Part shown: piece after piece, positions 1-4,935 of the stretch
Position numbering within the stretch: position 1 is the first letter of the stretch
How the letters are laid out: each line of letters opens with the position of its first letter
Source: an uncultured Collinsella sp.
GTDB lineage: Bacteria; Actinomycetota; Coriobacteriia; Coriobacteriales; Coriobacteriaceae
Direction of reading: 5' to 3'
Assembly (NCBI GenBank): GCA_900553165.1
Contig: USCN01000095.1
Coordinates: forward strand, 1-5,748
Length of the DNA: 5,748 bases
Made by a program: the position numbers and the translations under genes
Notes under the pieces: generated by a model
Databases searched by the model: none
Seen by the model: the letters and a program-made list of their open reading frames with translations, nothing else
What the model was told of the DNA's origin: nothing

Positions 1-567
1 TATCAACGTCTGGGTGCTGCGATGGCATCGATGATTGGGTCGGCCCAGGTCGACCTGGAGATGCTCGATCAGCGCGGTCGCCGTGCCTGGGATACCTATA
101 CGGCTCGCTTGGGCGATGCGCTCGATGCGGCTGCGTGCCGCCCGTGCCTCAACGACCCAACGTTTATGGTTGAGCGTCGCGAGTCTGAGCTTGCCCTGAC
201 GGCCGATCGTTTGTCCGGCGCCATAACGCGTTCGGTTGGGGCATTCCGCTCCAACTTTGAGCGTCTGCCCGAGCGCTTGATCGCAAGCACCTCAGGACTC
301 GATGGCAAGCGCCATGCGCTCACGCTCGCAAGCTCCCGCCTGGAGCATCAGGGGCGCACGATGCTCAACAAGCCAGCATCCGACCTGGGCCGTGCGGCAG
401 CCTCGCTCGATGCCCTGTCGCCGCTCAAGGTGCTTGCCCGTGGTTATTCCATCGCGTACAGCGATGATGGGGTGGCCACGAGCGCCAAGACCTTTAAGCC
501 CGGTGACGCCATTCGCGTGCGCATGGCAGACGGCAACGTGGCGGCAACGGTCGATACGGTCGAGTAG
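1..567 (+). CDS. xseA: Exodeoxyribonuclease VII large subunit, C-terminal part (5' truncated by window)
   Basis: The frame is open from base 1 to the TAG at 565-567, giving 188 residues of a protein that begins upstream. The family is usually about 400-460 residues, so this is roughly the last 40%. It is the helical, coiled-coil-prone region rich in Leu, Arg, Ala and Glu, followed near the end by the very characteristic LSPLKVLARGYSIA motif, the conserved C-terminal signature of XseA. The closing segment (GDAIRVRMADG) is also typical of the family. XseA is the catalytic subunit of exonuclease VII, a cytoplasmic single-strand-specific DNase that cuts to oligonucleotides from both ends; its catalytic and OB-fold parts are outside the window. 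xseB follows after 42 bases in the same direction, the standard operon order, which supports the call. No frameshift or stop is seen. Confidence 0.95.
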   Translation, partial: YQRLGAAMASMIGSAQVDLEMLDQRGRRAWDTYTARLGDALDAAACRPCLNDPTFMVERRESELALTADRLSGAITRSVGAFRSNFERLPERLIASTSGLDGKRHALTLASSRLEHQGRTMLNKPASDLGRAAASLDALSPLKVLARGYSIAYSDDGVATSAKTFKPGDAIRVRMADGNVAATVDTVE

Positions 568-609
568 GCCGCGTTTCATAGCGATAAACCTTTAGGAAAG
601 GAAACAGAT

Positions 610-876
610 ATGGCAGAGAAGACCCCGGTCGAGCAGCTTACGTACAAGCAGGCTTCACAGGAGTTGGAGCTCATCATCCGCAGCTTGGAGTCGGGTGATA
701 TGGAGCTCGAGGAGTCGCTTGAGAGCTATACCCGCGGCGTCGAGCTCCTCAAGAGCCTGCGTACCCGCTTGTCCGATGCCGAGCAGAAGGTCTCGGTGCT
801 CCTGAAGGACGTCGACGGCAACGACGTGCTCGCCGACGGCGAAGCCGCCAACACCGACGACAACCTTTCGTTCTAA
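610..876 (+). CDS. xseB: Exodeoxyribonuclease VII small subunit
   Basis: This is an 88-residue protein, close to the usual 60-90 residues of XseB. The family pattern is clear: a first helix (QASQELELIIRSLES, about residues 14-28), a turn with GDMELEESLE, and a second helix containing YTRGVELLKS and the L-x3-E/Q-x2-V ending. The acidic tail after residue 67 is variable and probably disordered. XseB binds the C-terminal helices of XseA and is required for active exonuclease VII. The ATG at 610 is preceded by a purine-rich ribosome site (AGGAAAGGA at 594-602, about 7 bases away). The 42-base gap from xseA contains no terminator, so the two are very likely co-transcribed. Confidence is high from motif, size and context together. 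Confidence 0.95.
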   Translation: MAEKTPVEQLTYKQASQELELIIRSLESGDMELEESLESYTRGVELLKSLRTRLSDAEQKVSVLLKDVDGNDVLADGEAANTDDNLSF

Positions 877-883
877 CCATCCC

Positions 884-906
884 GACCAAATATAATTACC
901 TTGGTC
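884..906 (+). promoter_or_regulatory. Candidate promoter/operator of the HIT gene: -10 box inside an inverted repeat
   Basis: A perfect -10 hexamer TATAAT lies at 891-896 in the 49-base gap after xseB. It is flanked by exact complementary arms GACCAA (884-889) and TTGGTC (901-906). No convincing -35 box is visible 16-18 bases upstream, where the sequence is xseB coding. A start near 903 would give a leader of about 23 bases before the HIT ATG. The palindrome could be a repressor operator, or merely a weak hairpin after xseB (6-bp stem, 11-base loop, no U tract). The call rests on sequence only. Confidence 0.45.
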
Positions 907-910
907 TGTG

Positions 911-918
911 AGAAAGGA
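911..918 (+). promoter_or_regulatory. Ribosome binding site that fixes the HIT start at ATG 926
   Basis: AGAAAGGA ends 7 bases before ATG 926. An in-frame GTG at 908 would extend the protein by six residues, but its first codons would then be the ribosome site itself, so ATG 926 is preferred. Confidence 0.75.
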
Positions 919-925
919 ACCAACC

Positions 926-1261
926 ATGTGTGATTGCATCTTCTGCAAAATTGCCAACCACGAGATCCCCTCGACCGTCGTCTACGAGGATGACCAGGTC
1001 ATCGCGTTCGACGACCTCAATCCCCAGGCGCCGGTCCACACGCTCGTGATCCCCAGGAAGCACTACAGTGACATCGCCGATAACGTGCCCGCCGAGACCA
1101 TGGGCGCCATGGCCCACGCCATCCAGGAGGTCGCCAAGGCCAAGGGTCTGGAGGACGGTTTCCGCGTCATCTCCAACAAGGGCGTCAACGCCGGTCAGAC
1201 CGTCATGCACTTCCACATGCACGTCCTCGGCGGCAAGAACCTGGGCGAGAACCTCATCTGA
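926..1261 (+). CDS. hinT: Histidine triad (HIT/HINT) nucleotide-binding hydrolase
   Basis: The protein has 111 residues, the compact size of HINT proteins. The histidine triad HFHMHVL spans residues 95-101 (H95, H97, H99), matching the family H-x-H-x-H-x-x; by family knowledge the middle histidine (H97) is the nucleophile. Upstream are the other hallmarks: EIPS-x-VVYEDD-x-VIAF (13-28), NPQAPVHTLVIP (32-43) and AGQTV (89-93). A CxxC pair (C4, C7) together with H46 and H95 matches the zinc-site pattern known in several Gram-positive HIT proteins. The family removes groups from nucleoside phosphoramidates or AMP-linked compounds in the cytoplasm; the physiological substrate is uncertain. The gene has its own candidate promoter, and no terminator is seen in the 41 bases before the LysR gene. 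The HINT branch is well supported; exact orthology to hinT is less certain. Confidence 0.9.
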   Translation: MCDCIFCKIANHEIPSTVVYEDDQVIAFDDLNPQAPVHTLVIPRKHYSDIADNVPAETMGAMAHAIQEVAKAKGLEDGFRVISNKGVNAGQTVMHFHMHVLGGKNLGENLI

Positions 1262-1302
1262 GGACGCACGGCCCGTCGCCTTGGCTGCCTTTGGAGTAAC
1301 CT

Positions 1303-2193
1303 ATGCAGTTTTCTCAACTCGAATACCTTCAAGCGGTAGCGAACTACGGCGGCGTGCGCAAAGCGGCTCGCGCCGTTCACGTGAGCCCACAGGCTGTCTC
1401 GTCGGCAATTAAGAAACTGGAGTCTGAGTATCAGATCGTTTTGCTCAATCGATCGGCGAGGGAGGCTGTTTTGTCTCCGGCGGGCAGAGAATTTGCGCGT
1501 CGTGCACGCGTGATCCTGGCACAAGTCGACGATCTCAAAAAGTACACCCAATCGGGGAACGGTGGCGTTTCGCCCGACGGCCACTTTCGTCTTTACGTCC
1601 CCTGTCTTCACGGGCGGGGGCGTCTTTTTTCCGAAAACTGGTACGACTCGTTTGAAAGCTCGCACCCTCAGATTCACCTTGATGTGTGGCATCAGCCAAC
1701 GGCTACATGCTTTGAATCACTTGTGCTTGGCATTTCGGATGCGGCCATCTCATTTGAGGAACCAAGGGACAGCGTCCTTTCTTCGAAATACTTGGGTGAA
1801 AAGGAGCTCAAGGTTCTTTCGTGCCCAGCGGGTCATCAATCTGTGGGTGCTATGACCGTTCGTGAGTTACTGGGCGGCAGGTTAGCTGTTCCCATTAATT
1901 TGTCGCCCTGTCTCAATGCGATCAATCAATGCCCCGAAGCTCAGCTGGTTAATTTCCGCTTCCGCGACGTCGAATACGGAAACAGAGCGCAGGCTGAGTT
2001 TCTTCAAGCCGGGGGATTGATATTGGGTTTTTCTGGCTCTTCTCTCGCATCAGATGGGTCGGAAGTGAGCGAGTGCTCTATTGAAGGTTCGCATGACGTA
2101 GCCTTGCCCATCTACTTTTGCTATCGACAAAATGCCTGGACCGATCGACACCAGACGGTATTTCTTCACCTATTGCGTCATCTTGCTTCGTGA
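1303..2193 (+). CDS. LysR-type transcriptional regulator
   Basis: The protein has 296 residues, the normal LysR length. The N-terminal winged helix-turn-helix is clear: FSQLEYLQAVANYGGV (3-18), then the recognition region AARAVHVSPQAVSSAIKKLE (21-40), and the LLNR...LSPAG wing (47-61). A linker helix follows (about 62-83). From about residue 92 there is a divergent effector-binding domain containing a conserved-looking FLQAGGLILGFSGSS segment (233-247). The inducer cannot be deduced. The ATG at 1303 has GGAG at 1293-1296. The gene is on the same strand as the MFS exporter 119 bases downstream, so it is the obvious candidate regulator of that gene and possibly of itself. LysR genes are more often divergent from their targets. 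Base composition is lower in GC than in xseB, HIT and the kinases. No terminator or clear promoter separates it from the HIT gene, so read-through transcription is possible. Confidence 0.93.
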   Translation: MQFSQLEYLQAVANYGGVRKAARAVHVSPQAVSSAIKKLESEYQIVLLNRSAREAVLSPAGREFARRARVILAQVDDLKKYTQSGNGGVSPDGHFRLYVPCLHGRGRLFSENWYDSFESSHPQIHLDVWHQPTATCFESLVLGISDAAISFEEPRDSVLSSKYLGEKELKVLSCPAGHQSVGAMTVRELLGGRLAVPINLSPCLNAINQCPEAQLVNFRFRDVEYGNRAQAEFLQAGGLILGFSGSSLASDGSEVSECSIEGSHDVALPIYFCYRQNAWTDRHQTVFLHLLRHLAS

Positions 2194-2207
2194 GGCCATT
2201 TGGCCTC
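2192..2207 (+). repeat. Short perfect hairpin overlapping the LysR stop codon
   Basis: GAGGCC (2192-2197) and GGCCTC (2202-2207) are exact complements around a 4-base loop, extendable to 7-bp symmetry. It overlaps the TGA stop (2191-2193). There is no T run after it, so it is a poor intrinsic terminator. It may stabilise the mRNA end or be chance. Confidence 0.4.
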
Positions 2208-2211
2208 GTGT

Positions 2212-2230
2212 CGTCAAGTGAATGTTGACG
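2212..2230 (+). promoter_or_regulatory. Dyad-symmetric site between LysR and MFS genes, candidate operator
   Basis: CGTCAA (2212-2217) and TTGACG (2225-2230) form a perfect inverted repeat with a 7-base spacer. This gives TCAA-N7-TTGA symmetry, close in form to LysR-family boxes, although the classical T-N11-A spacing is not matched exactly (here T-N13-A). It lies about 83 bases before the MFS ATG. The right arm also resembles a -35 hexamer, but no good -10 box lies 16-18 bases downstream. Confidence 0.35.
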
Positions 2231-2300
2231 CCTTGTAACACATGACTGACGGCTTTGCCCTCATGCTTTTCCAAGATTCCGATTTAGATTGTTGACTCTT

Positions 2301-2305
2301 GGAGG
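2301..2305 (+). promoter_or_regulatory. Ribosome binding site that fixes the MFS start at ATG 2313
   Basis: GGAGG sits 7 bases before ATG 2313. An in-frame TTG at 2289 would add eight residues, but the ribosome site would then lie inside the coding region, so ATG 2313 is chosen. Confidence 0.8.
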
Positions 2306-2312
2306 GCGGAGC

Positions 2313-3473
2313 ATGAAAAACCGTACGGTTTTGCTTTATATGACGTTTGTTTTTCTGTCGAACTTCAGCACCATTTTGTATTTTCTGACGGTTTACCTCG
2401 AATTCGTCGGATTCTCGATGGTGGCGATTTCTAGCATGATGATTGCATATCAAGTGAGCAAGTTCATCCTTGAAGTTCCCACTGGCTATATTGCCGATAG
2501 GTTTGGACGAAAGACAAGTGGTCTCGTTGGCGTCGTGGGGATGCTTGGATACTACGCCGCCCTGCTTCTCGTCCGTTCTCCTCTGCTTTTAATCGGCGCG
2601 TTTGCTCTCAAAGGTTTTGCCGCTGCATGTATGAGCGGGTCCATGGAAGCGATTTACATTGACAGCGTCTCTCTGGACCAGCTCGTAAGGCTTAATGTCG
2701 TTGAGCGATTTGTTTTCTATGCCTCTTATGCCCTCTCCGCTTGTGTGGGCGGTTTCATTTCGTCCGCTGGCGCGTATCTCATTGGTCTTTTGGCAGATAT
2801 CATCGCAATGGTGTTGACGTTGGTTGTCGTTGTCTGCATTCCTGAGATGCGAAGAGGGGACACTACAGCGACACCTAAGCGTGGAATTAGCCCGAAGATG
2901 ATCGGTGCCGCTATTGCGCGTAACGGCATTCTTCGTTCAGCGTTCATCATGGACTGCTCTCAGGCATTTGCTTTTGTCGCCCTGGAAGACTTTTTCTCAC
3001 TGTTGCTTGCGGGTCGCGGAATGAATGCCGTCGCTTCGGGTGTGATCATTGCGGTCCAGCTTCTTGCCTCGGCCTCCATGGGGCTTATTGTGCCCAGTGT
3101 GATTGCTCATGTCGACAAGGGCCGTTTTGCGCGTATTTGCGGCATCGTGCGCCTTTCCCTGGCTGCTCTGTTTTTGATTCCCTTTACTCCGGTCTATTTG
3201 CTGCCCGTGTTCTATGTACTGCAGACGGTCGCGTACTCGTTATTTGCTCCAATTAAATACTCAATTTTTCAAAATGCTGTCGATTCTTCGATGCGCTGTT
3301 CACTGATTTCGGTCCAAAGCCAGATGGTGGCGGTGGGTGCCATCCTTTTCTATCTGTTCAATGCTGCGTTGAGCAGCATCGCGGGCATTCGAGTCGTATT
3401 GCTTGTTGCGCTCGGGATTTCTTCCCTGGTGTATATCCCCGCGCTATTTCGTCTTACAAGTCAAAGGCCATGA
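2313..3473 (+). CDS. Major facilitator superfamily transporter, probable drug/metabolite exporter
   Basis: The protein has 386 residues and about twelve hydrophobic segments: roughly 5-28, 35-53, 70-87, 90-106, 132-152, 156-175, then a polar central loop 177-203 (RRGDTTATPKR), then 208-228, 240-262, 272-290, 292-312, 331-350 and 360-378. The signature MFS motif A lies between TM2 and TM3 as GYIADRFGRK (58-67), preceded by EVPTG (54-58). This combination is common in proton-driven efflux proteins of the superfamily. It acts in the cytoplasmic membrane; the substrate cannot be read from sequence. It follows the LysR gene by 119 bases and is closed by a strong terminator, so the two form a likely regulator/exporter unit. 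It is distinctly AT-richer than its neighbours (24 of 60 bases are G/C at 2341-2400, against 38 of 60 at 3781-3840 in the kinase). This is partly expected for a membrane protein, but is also compatible with separate ancestry. Confidence 0.9.
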   Translation: MKNRTVLLYMTFVFLSNFSTILYFLTVYLEFVGFSMVAISSMMIAYQVSKFILEVPTGYIADRFGRKTSGLVGVVGMLGYYAALLLVRSPLLLIGAFALKGFAAACMSGSMEAIYIDSVSLDQLVRLNVVERFVFYASYALSACVGGFISSAGAYLIGLLADIIAMVLTLVVVVCIPEMRRGDTTATPKRGISPKMIGAAIARNGILRSAFIMDCSQAFAFVALEDFFSLLLAGRGMNAVASGVIIAVQLLASASMGLIVPSVIAHVDKGRFARICGIVRLSLAALFLIPFTPVYLLPVFYVLQTVAYSLFAPIKYSIFQNAVDSSMRCSLISVQSQMVAVGAILFYLFNAALSSIAGIRVVLLVALGISSLVYIPALFRLTSQRP

Positions 3474-3486
3474 GTATTTAGGCACC

Positions 3487-3500
3487 GATAACTTATATAT
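3487..3500 (+). promoter_or_regulatory. AT-rich element sharing GATAACTT with the region before the second ackA
   Basis: GATAACTT (3487-3494) is followed by the AT run TATATAT (3494-3500), a possible -10 region. The same octamer occurs at 4865-4872, upstream of the second kinase gene. No -35 box is recognisable. If this is a promoter for the first ackA, transcription would start almost exactly at the terminator-like hairpin that follows. Weak evidence. Confidence 0.25.
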
Positions 3501-3506
3501 CAACGC

Positions 3507-3543
3507 AATAAACCCGAGCGCGAGGGCGTTTGGGTTTATTATT
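3507..3543 (+). terminator. Intrinsic terminator after the MFS gene
   Basis: A 15-bp stem pairs 3507-3521 with 3526-3540. The outer nine pairs are perfect (AATAAACCC with GGGTTTATT), the inner part has two G-U pairs, and the loop is the tetranucleotide GAGG. The 3' arm runs into TTTATTATT, serving as the U-rich tail, and the A-rich 5' arm would allow function in both directions. It lies 33 bases after the MFS stop and separates the LysR-MFS unit from ackA. Confidence 0.85.
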
Positions 3544-3558
3544 GAAGCGTATGTAACC

Positions 3559-3576
3559 TGGCGGCGCCACACCGCC
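3559..3576 (+). promoter_or_regulatory. GC-rich dyad in the leader of the first ackA
   Basis: TGGCG (3559-3563) and CGCCA (3565-3569) are symmetric about a single G. The alternative pairing GGCGG (3560-3564) with CCGCC (3572-3576) gives a 5-bp stem with a 7-base loop, ending 7 bases before the ribosome site AGGGAG (3584-3589). It could be an operator or a small leader hairpin near the start of translation; chance is not excluded. Confidence 0.3.
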
Positions 3577-3593
3577 TGTTAGTAGGGAGACAC

Positions 3594-4772
3594 ATGAACG
3601 TTCTGGTCGTCAACGCGGGATCTTCGACCCTTAAGTATCAGGTCATCGACACCAAGTCCCATAAGGTGTCCGCAAAGGGCTCCTGCGAGCGCGTCTGCTT
3701 TACCGGTGGTACCTTCACCCATGCTGCCAATGGCTCCAAGAAGGTGACCGAGAACATCGAGTTCCCCGACCACAAGGTCGCCATCGAGGTCGTCCTGAAG
3801 GACCTTGAGGCCAACGGCGTCAAGATCGAGGGCATCGGCCACCGTATCGTTCAGGGCGGTTGGTACTTTGGTGATTCCTCCCTCGTCGACGAGGACGTCC
3901 TCGCCAAGATTCGCGAGGTCGCCCCGCTGGCGCCGCTGCACAACAACCCCGAGGCCAACGTTATCGAGTACTGCCTGGAGCAGTATCCCGATCTGCCCAA
4001 CGTCACGGTCTACGACACCGCTTTCCACTTCAACATGCCCGAGGTCGCCAAGACCTACGCCCTTCCCAAGGATGTTTGCGACAAGCTGCACATCCGTAAG
4101 TACGGCGCCCACGGCACCAGCTATCGCTACATCTCCAAGAAGGTCGCCGAGATGACCAACGGCGAGGCCCGCAAGGTCGTCGTGTGCCATATCGGCTCCG
4201 GCGCTTCCCTGTGCGCCATCGAGGACGGCAAGTGCATGGACACCACCATGGGCTTGACGCCGCTCGACGGCGTCATGATGGGCACCCGCTGCGGCTCCAT
4301 CGACCCGGCTACCGTGTGCTACCTGCAGCGCGAGGGTGGCTACACCTTCGACGAGGTCGACGAGATGATGAACAAGAAGTCTGGCCTTTTGGCTGTGACC
4401 GGTGGCAAGACCAACGACTGCCGCAACGTTGAGGAGCTCGCCGCTGCTGGTGACCCCGAGGCTCAGCTCGCCTTCGATATGTTCGTCTACAAGATTGCCG
4501 CTAAGGCCGCCGAGATGGCCACCTCCATGTGCGGCATGGACACCCTGGTCTTTACCGCCGGCATCGGCGAGCACGCTCCGGCCGTTCGCGCTGGCGTGGC
4601 CGATCGTCTGGCCTTTATGGGCGTCAAGATGGATCACGCCCGTAATGCCCTGCGTGGCGACGGCGCTTGGTGCCTGTCCGCCAAGGATTCCAAGGTCAAG
4701 ATTTTCGTCATCCCTACGGACGAGGAGTTCATGATCGCTTCCGACGTCGAGCGCATCGTCAACGGCAAGTAA
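3594..4772 (+). CDS. ackA: Acetate kinase family protein, upstream paralog with altered active-site motifs
   Basis: The protein has 392 residues, close to the usual 400 for acetate kinases (acetyl phosphate + ADP to acetate + ATP, cytoplasmic ASKHA fold). Family motifs in order: VVNAGSSTLKY (5-15; N7), GHRIVQGG (82-89; R84), APLHN (113-117; H116), YDTAFH (140-145; D141), KYGAHGTS (169-176; H173), GTRCGSIDP (230-238; R232), TAGIGEH (321-327) and PTDEE (374-378). These correspond to the Asn7, Arg91, His123, Asp148, His180, Arg241 and Glu384 catalytic set described for the Methanosarcina enzyme. Four normally conserved positions differ: GTSH reads GTSY (Y177), HLGNG reads HIGSG (S202), GIGEN reads GIGEH (H327) and TNEE reads TDEE (D376). 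The gene is otherwise intact, all its lysine codons are AAG, and it has its own ribosome site (AGGGAG) and terminator. It is therefore probably expressed, but kinetics or substrate may differ. Propionate or another short acyl group is possible. Confidence 0.9.
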   Translation: MNVLVVNAGSSTLKYQVIDTKSHKVSAKGSCERVCFTGGTFTHAANGSKKVTENIEFPDHKVAIEVVLKDLEANGVKIEGIGHRIVQGGWYFGDSSLVDEDVLAKIREVAPLAPLHNNPEANVIEYCLEQYPDLPNVTVYDTAFHFNMPEVAKTYALPKDVCDKLHIRKYGAHGTSYRYISKKVAEMTNGEARKVVVCHIGSGASLCAIEDGKCMDTTMGLTPLDGVMMGTRCGSIDPATVCYLQREGGYTFDEVDEMMNKKSGLLAVTGGKTNDCRNVEELAAAGDPEAQLAFDMFVYKIAAKAAEMATSMCGMDTLVFTAGIGEHAPAVRAGVADRLAFMGVKMDHARNALRGDGAWCLSAKDSKVKIFVIPTDEEFMIASDVERIVNGK

Positions 4773-4783
4773 TTGCAAGAGGG

Positions 4784-4822
4784 GAGGGGCTGGACGACCG
4801 AGCGCCGTTCGGCCCCTCTTTT
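4784..4822 (+). terminator. Intrinsic terminator after the first ackA
   Basis: A 13-bp stem pairs 4784-4796 with 4806-4818, beginning with GAGGGGC/GCCCCTC and including two G-U pairs. The loop is 9 bases and TTTT follows at 4819-4822. It starts 11 bases after the TAA stop and separates the transcripts of the two kinase genes. Confidence 0.88.
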
Positions 4823-4842
4823 GCGCTCGTTGGGCGATGTGC

Positions 4843-4880
4843 TGATATCTATTTATCAAGATATGATAACTTCTTATTAA
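4843..4880 (+). promoter_or_regulatory. AT-rich control region with phased TGATA repeats before the second ackA
   Basis: TGATA units occur at 4843-4847 and 4864-4868 with the reverse complement TATCA at 4854-4858, so the three are spaced 10-11 bases, about one helical turn. They also form two overlapping perfect inverted repeats: ATATCT/AGATAT (4845-4850, 4859-4864) and TTATCA/TGATAA (4853-4858, 4864-4869). TATGAT at 4862-4867 is a near-consensus -10 hexamer, with TATTAA at 4875-4880 as an alternative; no clear -35 is seen. The location, just past a terminator and about 70 bases before the ATG, fits a separately regulated promoter with an operator. Confidence 0.5.
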
Positions 4881-4935
4881 AATGCGGCCGCCTTAAGGGG
4901 CCTGCGTCGACCGTATTGCACTGCGAAGGAGTCTC

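Noticed and set aside
908..925. GTG start six codons upstream for the HIT protein
   Set aside because: The added codons overlap the ribosome binding site, and the family begins near the CxxC segment.
1262..1302. Possible terminator or promoter between HIT and LysR (ACGGCCCGT symmetry at 1268-1276)
   Set aside because: The symmetric arms meet at a single base, so no hairpin can form. There is no T run and no -10-like sequence.
2289..2312. TTG start eight codons upstream for the MFS protein
   Set aside because: The GGAGG at 2301-2305 would lie inside the gene and is ideally placed for ATG 2313; the first transmembrane segment needs no extension.
3594..4772. The first ackA as a decaying pseudogene
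   Set aside because: It is full length without frameshift or stop, has consistent high-bias codons, a good ribosome site and a terminator. The unusual residues are point changes in an otherwise conserved core.
3579..4859. A 426-codon open frame on the minus strand opposite the first ackA
   Set aside because: It is the antisense shadow of a strongly codon-biased GC-ending gene, its translation is low-complexity (rich in G, V, L, D, H) and it matches no family pattern. A similar frame appears opposite the second kinase (4966-5532) for the same reason.
4844..4911. Polylinker-like cluster of restriction palindromes (GATATC, GCGGCCGC, CTTAAG, GTCGAC)
   Set aside because: The sites are spaced irregularly in a native-looking intergenic region with a continuous terminator, control region and ribosome site. 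GTCGAC recurs elsewhere in the window (for example near 1525), so cloning residue is not indicated.
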